From an uncultured Alphaproteobacteria bacterium (lineage in GTDB: Bacteria > Pseudomonadota > Alphaproteobacteria > HIMB59), in contig CACLZM010000003.1 in NCBI GenBank assembly GCA_902611415.1, forward strand, positions 62,001 to 126,000: a DNA stretch of 64,000 nucleotides, read 5' to 3'. Shown one piece after another: positions 9,224 through 18,877 of the stretch; the stretch's first letter is position 1, and every line of letters begins with the position of its first letter. The notes beneath the pieces were generated by a model. It ran no database searches and had not been told where the DNA came from. It was given only the letters and a program-made list of their open reading frames with translations. Both the position numbers and the translations under genes were made by a program.

Positions 9224-11086
9224 ATGGCTAAACTTTTAAATCCAAATATTTTTTTTATTATTATCTTTTTTTTCTTACTAAGGTTTCTGGATATTGATTT
9301 ACCAATAAAAGGAATTTTATTTATTTTTACTAGCTTATTATTAATTTATATAGATCAAAAAAAAATTTCAAAAAATATTTCTATTTTAATAATAATATTT
9401 TTATCTACTTTTTATATTTTAAATGAAAAAAAAAATATTGTAGAAATCTCTTCCATTCTTAAAATCACTGAAAAGTCAGAGATATTTTACGAAGAAATAA
9501 TAGGAGAAGAAAAATATTCATTAATTAAAAATAAATTTTTAAAAACTAATAATATATGTATTGAAAATATAACTGATTGCTTTGAAAATCAGGATTTTAA
9601 AAATAAAATAATTATCTCACCCGATCAACTTTTTTTTAATATTAATAAAAATTTCACAAGAAAAATATCTAAAATCAACTTTAACAATTTAGGAAATTTA
9701 AGAGCACCATTCATAAATACTATTAATGGTAGAATAAATCCAGATTATATCCATAAATTTGATTCCCCATACATAATTAAATTTACTAATCTAGACTCAC
9801 TCAAAGAAATTTGTTTTAAAGGTTATGTAATTGTTGATTATCTAAAAACTAAAAATATAGTCTATGACAAAGCTAAACTATCATGTATATCAAATGACTC
9901 TAAAATAAAAGAAATAGTTGGTTTAAACACTAGGACTAATAATTTAGAAATATATTCAAAAAGGAGTCTTTTTTTAGAATATATTGATGAGATATTTTTA
10001 TTATTTTTTATTATTCTTATAATTTTGAATATAAATTACTCAAACATAAAAAATAACTTAAAACTTTTTATACCTACATTTATAAGTGTATTTGTTATTT
10101 TCTATATCTCAAAATTTGATTTATGGTTTGGAGTTTTTAATTTATTTAATTTTTATTTTTTTGGTTTCGAAGGAGGTGATGGCTTAACTTATATAAATTT
10201 TGTAAACGACCTATACGAAAATTTTATAAATGGAAACATTAAAGGATTTCTTAAAGGAGGTGAAAGTGAATTTTACTACACACCAGGTTTTAGGTACTTA
10301 TTGTTTATAAATCAAATTATATCTGGAGACTTTTATTACCTTTACTTTTTTGTATTATTCTTCCTTCCCAAAATTATGAATAATTTTACTACTTCTCAAT
10401 TTGGTCAAAGGAATGGCTATATTTTAACATTATCTTTTTTACTTCTACCTTTTTTGCACCATATAGGTTTCAGTTATTATCAATTTATACGTCATGCCTA
10501 TAGATTGTATCCTGAAGCATTGGGTTATATGTTTTTTATAATGGCACTGACAATTTTTTTTACTGATTTTAAAAATAAATATTTATCTATGAATTTTTTA
10601 TTTGCATTATCTGTATTTTTAAGACCAAATTTAGTTCTTACTATTTTTATAATTGTTCTATTAAAGACAATTAAAAGTAAGGTTAATATCTTTTCTCCAA
10701 ATTATTTTGTTATACTATTGCCTATTTTATTAATTTATTTATTTCCTTTGATGCATAATTTATATTTCGCGAATGAATTCACATTGTTTACTAGATATGG
10801 TTCAAATATACTAAGTTTAGAAAACATTCTTTCCAAAACTAATGATTTTTATATCAATAAATTATTTTCCATAAATTTTCTTTTACTTTTTCTTATATTT
10901 GTTCCTAATTTAAACAATTATTTAAAAATTATCATAGTAACTCAATATATAACTATTTTTTGGTTTGATGAAAATTCAAGATATTATTGGATATACTGGC
11001 TTGCATCTATCAATTTAATTTATAAATTGTGTGAAAAAATTTATTATAACAAATGGAAATCCCTAAAAATTTATATTTCAAAATAA
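9224..11086 (+). CDS. Large polytopic membrane protein, possible GT-C-like glycosyltransferase
   Basis: 620 aa, many TM segments, large non-TM region between TM blocks; no clear family motif recognised. Confidence 0.55.
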   Translation: MAKLLNPNIFFIIIFFFLLRFLDIDLPIKGILFIFTSLLLIYIDQKKISKNISILIIIFLSTFYILNEKKNIVEISSILKITEKSEIFYEEIIGEEKYSLIKNKFLKTNNICIENITDCFENQDFKNKIIISPDQLFFNINKNFTRKISKINFNNLGNLRAPFINTINGRINPDYIHKFDSPYIIKFTNLDSLKEICFKGYVIVDYLKTKNIVYDKAKLSCISNDSKIKEIVGLNTRTNNLEIYSKRSLFLEYIDEIFLLFFIILIILNINYSNIKNNLKLFIPTFISVFVIFYISKFDLWFGVFNLFNFYFFGFEGGDGLTYINFVNDLYENFINGNIKGFLKGGESEFYYTPGFRYLLFINQIISGDFYYLYFFVLFFLPKIMNNFTTSQFGQRNGYILTLSFLLLPFLHHIGFSYYQFIRHAYRLYPEALGYMFFIMALTIFFTDFKNKYLSMNFLFALSVFLRPNLVLTIFIIVLLKTIKSKVNIFSPNYFVILLPILLIYLFPLMHNLYFANEFTLFTRYGSNILSLENILSKTNDFYINKLFSINFLLLFLIFVPNLNNYLKIIIVTQYITIFWFDENSRYYWIYWLASINLIYKLCEKIYYNKWKSLKIYISK

Positions 11087-11613
11087 GACCTTTAATTTTA
11101 CCAATTAATGATATTTTAAAATTCATACCTTCATATTCATCTATTCTCGATCTGGGCTGCGGTAAGGGACTATTAGTAAACCATTTACAAAATTTCAAAA
11201 GCTATACAGGAGTTGATTTAAATTTGAAGCAACGAGAGGTATCTAAAAATATTAAATTTATAAAGGATGATTGTTCCCAATTTATTAATAACGATTTAAA
11301 AAAATTCAATGTATTCTTGCTAGTTGATCTTTTGCACCATATACCAAGAGATGAACAAACACGTTTTCTTAATAAATTGATTAAAAATATAAAGTTAGGA
11401 GATATAATTGTTATAAAAGATATTTCTCCAATGGGATTTTTATTTAAATTTTGGAATTCATTTCATGATTTTATAATTTCTAGACAAATAATAAGTTATT
11501 TTGAATTTAATAATTTTAAAAAGAGTCTAAATCAAGATATTTGTATAGTTGCAAATTACTATAAAAGAATCTTTTTATACGATCACTATTTTTTAATTTT
11601 AAAGAAGTGCTGA
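11053..11613 (+). CDS. Class I SAM-dependent methyltransferase
   Basis: ILDLGCGKGLLVNHL motif I; FNVFLLVDLLHHIPRDEQ; overlaps preceding ORF. Confidence 0.82.
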   Translation: MEIPKNLYFKIRPLILPINDILKFIPSYSSILDLGCGKGLLVNHLQNFKSYTGVDLNLKQREVSKNIKFIKDDCSQFINNDLKKFNVFLLVDLLHHIPRDEQTRFLNKLIKNIKLGDIIVIKDISPMGFLFKFWNSFHDFIISRQIISYFEFNNFKKSLNQDICIVANYYKRIFLYDHYFLILKKC

Positions 11614-12447
11614 ATTCTTAAAAAAGCTAAAAAAAAATAACAAAACTAAAACACCATTAATTTTGTTTTTGTAGATAAACTCAATAATATCTTGGTGTTT
11701 TTTTTTCTGAGAATATATGAAATTTCCTATCAATAATAATATTATTAGAAAATTAATATAAAGATAATAATGATTTATGAAAAATTGATTTTTTGATGAG
11801 TCAAATGAATATATCAGAAAAATTAGCATCGCGAAAACACCAAAAAATAACTGAACAATTTCCAAATTTCTTTTGTCGATAATTTTATAAGGTCTATTCT
11901 CATATCCTTTAAAAATTTCCGAGATTCTTTTATTCGCACTGATCATTAAAAATATTCCTATACAAAATAGAATAAAATAAATACTTAATCCTATTTCAAA
12001 AGCTAGTGAGCCATAATATATCCTAAGAAGATGAAATATTGATATAATGATGATATCTAAATATTTTTTTTGTTTAAAATAAAAATTATAAGCCATTGAT
12101 AGTAAAAAGTATAATAAACATACTTTGATAACTTCCTGGGCAAATAATAACAATATAATTAGTTGAAAAGATAAGATGGCTACACCAAATATATAATACC
12201 CTCTTAAGTGCTCTATATTTATTGAATACCTTAGTTTCTTATTATTAGTGTCTGATCTATAATCTTTGATATTATTAAAAAGATAAACAATTGAGGCAAT
12301 AACAGTAAAATTTATAAAGTGAAATATTCCCTCATAAAAGGTAATACTCATTATTGAATGCCCAGCTACTAGTGGCAAAAAAATACTAATATTTTTTATA
12401 CAGTGATGAATCTTAAAAAGAAAAAAAATTTCTCTAAATTTATTCAT
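11599..12447 (-). CDS. UbiA-family prenyltransferase (decaprenyl-phosphate phosphoribosyltransferase-like)
   Basis: MNKFREIFFLFKIHHCIKNISIFLPL N-terminus, FNNIKDYRSDTNNKKLRYS (N-x3-D-x2-D-type motif), polytopic. Confidence 0.7.
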   Translation of the reverse strand: MNKFREIFFLFKIHHCIKNISIFLPLVAGHSIMSITFYEGIFHFINFTVIASIVYLFNNIKDYRSDTNNKKLRYSINIEHLRGYYIFGVAILSFQLIILLLFAQEVIKVCLLYFLLSMAYNFYFKQKKYLDIIIISIFHLLRIYYGSLAFEIGLSIYFILFCIGIFLMISANKRISEIFKGYENRPYKIIDKRNLEIVQLFFGVFAMLIFLIYSFDSSKNQFFINHYYLYINFLIILLLIGNFIYSQKKKHQDIIEFIYKNKINGVLVLLFFFSFFKNSALL

Positions 12448-12489
12448 TTTAAGAAAATTACCTTAATCTAATTATGTTCAATAGATAAA

Positions 12490-13014
12490 CTATATTAGTT
12501 TATCTATTAGCCTAGTAATTTTTTTACTATCAGGTTTAACCATAGAAGACCAGCTTTCAACTAATTTACCTTCGCCGTTAAATAGGTATTTATAGAAATT
12601 CCATTTGGGAGTTTTGTTATATTCAGAAAAAATCCAACTGTAAAGAGGATGTGCATTTTCTCCTTTTACTTCAATGATCTCAGAAATAATAAATTTAGTT
12701 TGATAATTAACTAAGCAAAATTCTTTTACATCTTCATTATTGCTCAGTTCTTGATGAAAACTATTAGAAGGAGTTCCAATAATTATCAAATTCTTTTCAA
12801 AATACTCGCGATGAAGATTAGCTAGATTAGCATATTGTTTTGTAAAACCGCATCTACTAGCTGTATTTACAAGAAGAATTGGTTTACCTTTAAATTTATC
12901 AAGGTTAACTGTATTTCCATCAATATCTTGAATACTAAAGTTATATAAGTTTTTTGCCATAACACTCCCTATGCTTGTGAGTAAAATACTCAAAGTTATC
13001 AAGAAAATTCTCAT
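12490..13014 (-). CDS. Glutathione peroxidase (Cys-type)
   Basis: LVNTASRCGFTKQY active site with Cys, signal-like N-terminus, KWNFYKYLFNGEGKLV. Confidence 0.92.
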   Translation of the reverse strand: MRIFLITLSILLTSIGSVMAKNLYNFSIQDIDGNTVNLDKFKGKPILLVNTASRCGFTKQYANLANLHREYFEKNLIIIGTPSNSFHQELSNNEDVKEFCLVNYQTKFIISEIIEVKGENAHPLYSWIFSEYNKTPKWNFYKYLFNGEGKLVESWSSMVKPDSKKITRLIDKLI

Positions 13015-13054
13015 GACAATATATACTGACTTTTTATTATCTGGATTTATAGAT

Positions 13055-13660
13055 TTAAACTTTTGGTAAACCTAAAACTTCATTTTTTTTGATGTATTCA
13101 TCTTTGTAGGGAGGTCTGCTAAATACCTCTTTAATCAAAGGTTTAAAAAAATCTAGATCTTTATTTTCATATTCGGGATCAAAAGATTTTTGATCCCATC
13201 TTTCACAGAAATCTGCACAAGTTTGGAAATAAATATTATCTTTAAATTTATCTCTAGCATTTTTATCCCATCCATAATGATGGGCATAGTAGATCATTTG
13301 AAAAATTCCATGATGCTCAATCACCCATGTTATTTCATCTCTTACATAAGGTCTTATAACTTCAGCAGAAAACCTATCGTGATTTTGAGGGGCAAGGCCA
13401 TCTCCAATATCATGAAGTAAGGCACCAACAATCCAATCAATGTCAGCTCCATCTTTATAAGCTCTAGTAGCTGATTGTAGACCATGATCTAATCTTGTTA
13501 TCTTGTAACCCTCCATAGTATTTTTTCCTTGTCTTGTAAGTTCTTCGATTATTCTTTCATATGTCAAAGAAACATACTTTTCCTCATATTTTTGGAGCAA
13601 TAGATAATCTTCTTTATCTCCATCTTTCATATGTTTAAATTTTACATTTTTCTCTGTCAT
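13055..13660 (-). CDS. HD-domain oxygenase-like protein, TmpB-like
   Basis: RLDHGLQSATRAYKDGADIDWIVGALLHDIGD HD motif; overlaps the upstream TauD/BBOX-family gene by 4 nt. Confidence 0.75.
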   Translation of the reverse strand: MTEKNVKFKHMKDGDKEDYLLLQKYEEKYVSLTYERIIEELTRQGKNTMEGYKITRLDHGLQSATRAYKDGADIDWIVGALLHDIGDGLAPQNHDRFSAEVIRPYVRDEITWVIEHHGIFQMIYYAHHYGWDKNARDKFKDNIYFQTCADFCERWDQKSFDPEYENKDLDFFKPLIKEVFSRPPYKDEYIKKNEVLGLPKV

Positions 13661-14781
13661 AAATTTGTCTCACTTAGATGATATTTTTCATGTAAATGTC
13701 TCAATTTTCCATCGGTCGAGTCAAACTCTAGATAACAACCTTGTAAATGTCTAGCCCCTTCACTCGAGTCATAGGAGGTTCTTCCATGAAGAAGTCTGTG
13801 ATTATCAAACATCATTACATCTCCTGGTGATAGTTTAAATTTAATCTCAAAGTCAGATGAAGTGTATAAATCTCCTAATAATTTTCTTGCTTTGTAAAAA
13901 CTTTCTAATTTTTCATTTTCTAAAGGCGGCACGTAATCAACTCTAGTACTATACCTGACTTGCTTATAGTCACCATCTTTGTCTAATTCAATTAATTCTC
14001 CCCAATTTTCTAAAATTATATCTTTATCATGAAATCGGTAACGTAAATTTGTTTTGGTTAAAGACTCAAATGCTTCTGGCTCATTTAATTTGATATATTC
14101 TGCAACTGAAAAACCATCAACAAGAGTAGAAAAACCACCACTTACTTCATTTTTTAAACAATGCAAAAACTGTATCCCGGGTGCCTCTGGTTTTCTGTAA
14201 GGGTTATCAGTATGAGGCGGTAATGCAATAGGTTTATAGGCTAAATCATTTGGATTTGGTTTAGACATTACATCAAAAAATTCTCCAAAATTTGTGACCT
14301 TAACTGGGCCGATTGAATTTACAAATTTTAAAATATACTTACTTTCAGTTGGTACATTTTTAATAATAACAAATCCATATTTATAAAAATCTATAAGAAG
14401 ATTATACATAGATTCTTGTTCAACCATATCTACTTCAAAAATAGCTTCAGGTAAATCCTCTAGTTGAGAATTCCATAAAATTCTTTTTGGCAAGGGCCCT
14501 CTTTTATTTTTTTCTTCATCCATTTCAAGCAAAAGATCGTTTAAACGATATTGACCTTTTGCCCCATCATTAAATTCAACATCAAGTTTATGATCTGATA
14601 ATTTGCAACTTATAATTTTCAATTTTAGGTCAATAGAGGATGGTTCATATAATCTTTGATTAGTATCTAAATCAAAATACTTTTCACCAGGTAGTCTTTC
14701 TCTTAACCAAATGGGATGCAAATGAAATGTCTTATTTTGATGAATTACCTTAATAGTATTATTTTCAAAATGAAAATCCAT
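13657..14781 (-). CDS. TauD/gamma-butyrobetaine hydroxylase-family Fe(II)/2OG dioxygenase, TmpA-like
   Basis: LPPHTDNPYRKPEAPGIQFLHCL (HxD) and MFDNHRLLHGRTSY distal His; DUF971-like N-terminal domain. Confidence 0.82.
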   Translation of the reverse strand: MDFHFENNTIKVIHQNKTFHLHPIWLRERLPGEKYFDLDTNQRLYEPSSIDLKLKIISCKLSDHKLDVEFNDGAKGQYRLNDLLLEMDEEKNKRGPLPKRILWNSQLEDLPEAIFEVDMVEQESMYNLLIDFYKYGFVIIKNVPTESKYILKFVNSIGPVKVTNFGEFFDVMSKPNPNDLAYKPIALPPHTDNPYRKPEAPGIQFLHCLKNEVSGGFSTLVDGFSVAEYIKLNEPEAFESLTKTNLRYRFHDKDIILENWGELIELDKDGDYKQVRYSTRVDYVPPLENEKLESFYKARKLLGDLYTSSDFEIKFKLSPGDVMMFDNHRLLHGRTSYDSSEGARHLQGCYLEFDSTDGKLRHLHEKYHLSETNL

Positions 14782-14846
14782 AATTCAAACCCCAAGTATT
14801 AATAATTAAATATTTTGCTAAATTTAATTAATTGTCAATTAAGAAA

Positions 14847-15311
14847 TTAACTCTTGATTTTAAACATTGCCTCAATTTCTACCGTAAAACCTAGAGGTAA
14901 AGAATTAACTCCTACTGCGGCTCGAACATGAACACCAGTCTCGCCAAAAATATCTTTCATCATATTTGAGCAACCATTGAGTACTAAGGGTTGCTGTGTG
15001 AAGCTCTCAATACAATTTACAAAACCTGTCAGTTTTATCAATTGATCTACTTTATTAATTGATCCTATTTCATTTTTTAAAGCAGATAAGATAGCTAATC
15101 CACATAGCTTAGCGTGATTTTGAGCTGTCTCTAAATCAACATCACCCCCAACTTTTCCTTTTGCAAAAGATCCATCCTCAAGTAATGGGCCTTGACCAGA
15201 TATATATGCAAAATTATCAACAATAACGCAGGGTTTATAGCTCCCTGCAGGTTTGGCAGGTTTTGGTATTAAAAGACCTAGTTCAGCTATCTTGGCTTCG
15301 AAATCCATCAA
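14847..15311 (-). CDS. RidA family protein (YjgF/Rid-like)
   Basis: AYISGQGPLLEDG, HVRAAVGVNSLPLGFTVEIEAMFKI. Confidence 0.92.
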   Translation of the reverse strand: MMDFEAKIAELGLLIPKPAKPAGSYKPCVIVDNFAYISGQGPLLEDGSFAKGKVGGDVDLETAQNHAKLCGLAILSALKNEIGSINKVDQLIKLTGFVNCIESFTQQPLVLNGCSNMMKDIFGETGVHVRAAVGVNSLPLGFTVEIEAMFKIKS

Positions 15312-15319
15312 TTAAAAAA

Positions 15320-16573
15320 TTACTCTTTTTCATCAATTTTACTAATCATTTGTTCAGTAGCAGTTTGCATTCCTATTGCGGAAGTGGTGCGAGGCACAAT
15401 CATTGATGGTGTATTTTCATCATAAATTTCACTAGTTCTTCCAATCCTAATTCTTTGATAGGTAAATAGTGCGATAAAAACATAAACTATTGCACAATAA
15501 TAAAATAATCCATAAGCATCAAAATAAGACATAAATCCAGAGACGATAATTGGCCCTAAAACTAAACCTAATGCATTAACTAATGTCAGAGTTGAGCTAG
15601 CAGAAACAACCTCGTCCTTTTCTAAAAAATCATTTAGATGAGAAATAACAACTGCATAATAAGGAAGAGATACTGCTGAATGAATTCCAACAAATAATAA
15701 AAGAATATTAAATGAAATAGATCCAAAAATAATTACACAAATAGAAGAAACCAAGGCAATGATATTTAATATCAGTAAAATTATTCTTCTATCAAATGTA
15801 TCCGATAATTTACCAACCGGATATTGAAATAAAGCGCCAATGAATGTATTTACAAAGACAAGTATAGATATTTGAAAAATACTTAAGCCTAATTTAGCTC
15901 CAAAGACTGCAATTAATCCAAATGACGCTCCATAAATCATACCAATGCCAAAAGAGCCGATAAAAGACATGGGAGAATTTTTATATAGATCTTTTAAAGA
16001 TATGAACTTGGGTGTAGAAAATTCTGGTGCCGATTTTTTAGTAAGTAAAATTGGAACCAAAGCAATAGAAATTAATAAAGATGTTAGAATATACAAGTGT
16101 GCCTCAGTAGTTTCTTTTATATTAATCAACAAACCACCCCCACTAGTTGAGAAGTATAATATCACCATGTAAAACCCAATAAGCTTCCCTCTAGTTTGAT
16201 TATCAGCACGATCATTTAGCCAACTTTCACAAACGATATATATTGCTGCCAATGAAAACCCTGTAAGTAATCTTAAAAAAAACCAAAAAAACGGGTAAAC
16301 ATAAATCCAATGAAATAAAATTGTAATGGAAGCAATGGATGCGAATGCTGCAAATACTCTTATATGTCCTACATTTTTGATAATTTTCGGACAAATATAT
16401 GAGCTAGCTAAATAGCCTATAAAATAACCTGTAAAAACATATCCAATTTCAAAATCGGAAAAATTAAATAATACTGCATTAATATTTAACAAGGTTCCTT
16501 GCAAAGAGTGTGCAAGCATAATGAATCCAAAACCTGTAAATAGAGCCCAAGAACTATAAACGATATTTAACAC
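15320..16573 (-). CDS. MFS transporter
   Basis: 12-TM MFS pattern, QYPVGKLSDTFDRRIIL motif. Confidence 0.9.
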   Translation of the reverse strand: MLNIVYSSWALFTGFGFIMLAHSLQGTLLNINAVLFNFSDFEIGYVFTGYFIGYLASSYICPKIIKNVGHIRVFAAFASIASITILFHWIYVYPFFWFFLRLLTGFSLAAIYIVCESWLNDRADNQTRGKLIGFYMVILYFSTSGGGLLINIKETTEAHLYILTSLLISIALVPILLTKKSAPEFSTPKFISLKDLYKNSPMSFIGSFGIGMIYGASFGLIAVFGAKLGLSIFQISILVFVNTFIGALFQYPVGKLSDTFDRRIILLILNIIALVSSICVIIFGSISFNILLLFVGIHSAVSLPYYAVVISHLNDFLEKDEVVSASSTLTLVNALGLVLGPIIVSGFMSYFDAYGLFYYCAIVYVFIALFTYQRIRIGRTSEIYDENTPSMIVPRTTSAIGMQTATEQMISKIDEKE

Positions 16574-16611
16574 TCGAGATTACTTAAACTTTTAGTTTAA
16601 AAAAGCAATTA

Positions 16612-17715
16612 TTATTTTTTAAATGGTAGGTTTGTCATTACAGACTCAACCTCTTCGCCATCAACAAGAAGTGTCTGTTTTTCTTCTAAGCTTTGATATT
16701 TGGTTTGCACCATCGCTATTCCAAGACAACAGCCAAAATCTGGACTAAAGCATGCGGCTCTTAGTTCACCTATTATATCAGTACCAATTTTTAAAGGTAA
16801 CACTTTTGTGATTTCAATTTTATCGAGTTTAAGTTTTAAACCAACTAAAGATCTCTTGACTCCTTCTTTGTGCTGTTTTTCTAAATCAGCTTTTCCTAAA
16901 TAATCTATTTTTGGGTTGAAAGAGACAAAAGAACCTAAACCACATTCTAGTGGGGTATCATTCATATTCATATCATTTCCAAATGATAATAGACCACCCT
17001 CTATCCTTTCAATTAAATTTGGACAACCTGGTCTCACATCCAAATCTTTACCTTTAGACATAAGGGCATCATAAAGACTCAGGCCGATTTCATCATGATC
17101 TACATAGATTTCAAATCCACCTTGTTTGGACCAACCTGATCTTGCAATTAAAAATTTATGATTTTGAAAATCAAATCTTTTGAAATTGAAAAATTTTAAT
17201 TTATCTATGTCTTTAAACACTCTTGACATAAGCTCAAATGATTTTGGTCCCTGAACCGCAAGAATGTTAACATTGGGTTCAGTAATCTCGACATCAAGGT
17301 TCATACCAATTGCAATTCCTTTTGCATAAAGAAGCACATCTGTATCTGCTATTGATAGCCACCATGTTTTTTCACCAACTTTCATTATCAGTGGATCGTT
17401 AATAATTTTACCTTTGTTATCAATAATTGGAGCGTAATAGCAAAGATAATCTTTTGCCTCAGATAAATCTCTACACGTAATTAATTGTGTAAGTTTAGCT
17501 GCATCAGGTCCTTGAATTTGAACTTGTCTCTCGCCAGATACATCCCAAAGTTGAACATTATTTTTAAGGTGTCTACTATCTTCCTCTATACCTTTAAAAG
17601 ACGCAGGTAATAGCATGTGATTATAAACTGTGTATGATTGTACACCATATTCCTCAATTCTTTTGGTGTAAGGTGTAGAGCGGAGTCTCGCACTTTTAGC
17701 AATTAAGTGGGTCAT
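16612..17715 (-). CDS. dmdA: Dimethylsulfoniopropionate demethylase / GcvT-family aminomethyltransferase
   Basis: RLRSTPYTKRIEEYGVQSYTVYNHMLLPASF, VQLWDVSGERQVQIQGPDAAKLTQLITCRDLS, RSGWSKQGGFEIYV, PGCPNLIERIEGGLLSFGNDM closely match remembered DmdA sequences. Confidence 0.85.
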   Translation of the reverse strand: MTHLIAKSARLRSTPYTKRIEEYGVQSYTVYNHMLLPASFKGIEEDSRHLKNNVQLWDVSGERQVQIQGPDAAKLTQLITCRDLSEAKDYLCYYAPIIDNKGKIINDPLIMKVGEKTWWLSIADTDVLLYAKGIAIGMNLDVEITEPNVNILAVQGPKSFELMSRVFKDIDKLKFFNFKRFDFQNHKFLIARSGWSKQGGFEIYVDHDEIGLSLYDALMSKGKDLDVRPGCPNLIERIEGGLLSFGNDMNMNDTPLECGLGSFVSFNPKIDYLGKADLEKQHKEGVKRSLVGLKLKLDKIEITKVLPLKIGTDIIGELRAACFSPDFGCCLGIAMVQTKYQSLEEKQTLLVDGEEVESVMTNLPFKK

Positions 17716-17767
17716 AAAATTTAGTGTAGTTAATATGTATTATTGCTACAAAGCAATGATATTATTT

Positions 17768-18817
17768 CTATAAGACATTTAGCCCTAAGATAAAAATAAA
17801 GAAGGTCACAGATAAAAGGGATACAAAGCTAAAAGTCATACCAATCAATAGAGCAGCATACCCTTGATTAAAGATTTTTCTTAAATCAATAGAGGCTCCA
17901 AGTGCAGTAAGAGCTAGGCCAAATAGAATTGAAATTATTTCTTCAAGCATTACTAAAAATTGCATCCATTGCTCATTATCAAAAAAGTATAAGTCCATAA
18001 TTGAGCGAAAGGTTACAAATAAAATAAAACCTATTACAAAAAGTGGGATTGAATTAAATATTTTAACAAAGACTGATTGGCTTATATTTTTTGAACTTTT
18101 ATTAAATATTATTAATATCGGTATCAAAGCTAAAAGAAATAAATTTCTTATTATTTTTGTTATCGTAGCGATTTCTAAAGTTTTTTGATTTGGATATAAA
18201 TCATTATGAACCATAGCAGCTGCTAACACTTGACTTATGTCATGAATACCTACACCTAAAAAAATACCTTTAGCTATGTCTGTTAAAAAAAATAACTCGA
18301 CAAAAAAAGGATACGTAAATACAGCTATACTTCCCCATAAAACTACTACTAGCACAGCCACAGCAACATCTTGATCTTTTGATTTTAAAATTGATGAGGA
18401 GGCTAAAATAGCTGTAACACCACAAATGGATGTGCCAATTGCCAATAATTTTGACAAGCCTTTTTGAGTTGGCCAAATTTTTTTTATCAAAATATAGGTC
18501 ATAAAAATCAATAATATTGTCATTATTATTACAAATATCGACTCTATACTGACTCTCCATAACTGAGTCAAACTTATCTTAATACCTAATAAGACAATTG
18601 CTAATTGAAGAATATTTTTCTTAATAAACTCTCGACCTTCAACAATATTTGAAGATAAAGAGAATATATTAAAAAAAAATATTCCCAAAATAAGTGATAA
18701 AAGACTTAATGGTAATAACTGTAAATTAAAGACATATTCTAGGGGTTGCTTTAAAAATATTGCTAGTAGATAAATAAAAGTTATGAAAAATACACCTATA
18801 AGATTTTTATTTAACAT
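17768..18817 (-). CDS. YeiH/UPF0324 putative sulfate exporter family membrane protein
   Basis: GVGIHDISQVLAAAMVHN, LSLILGIFFFN, ALTALGASIDLRKI typical of the PSE/UPF0324 family. Confidence 0.85.
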   Translation of the reverse strand: MLNKNLIGVFFITFIYLLAIFLKQPLEYVFNLQLLPLSLLSLILGIFFFNIFSLSSNIVEGREFIKKNILQLAIVLLGIKISLTQLWRVSIESIFVIIMTILLIFMTYILIKKIWPTQKGLSKLLAIGTSICGVTAILASSSILKSKDQDVAVAVLVVVLWGSIAVFTYPFFVELFFLTDIAKGIFLGVGIHDISQVLAAAMVHNDLYPNQKTLEIATITKIIRNLFLLALIPILIIFNKSSKNISQSVFVKIFNSIPLFVIGFILFVTFRSIMDLYFFDNEQWMQFLVMLEEIISILFGLALTALGASIDLRKIFNQGYAALLIGMTFSFVSLLSVTFFIFILGLNVL

Positions 18818-18877
18818 ATTGATTAATTAATAAAAAGTGAGTTAAAGATTTTATTATGTAATAACTTAATTTCTAAT

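Noticed and set aside
12490-13014. Selenocysteine-containing glutathione peroxidase, suggested by SelD in the window
   Set aside because: Active-site codon is Cys (ASRCGFT); no in-frame TGA.
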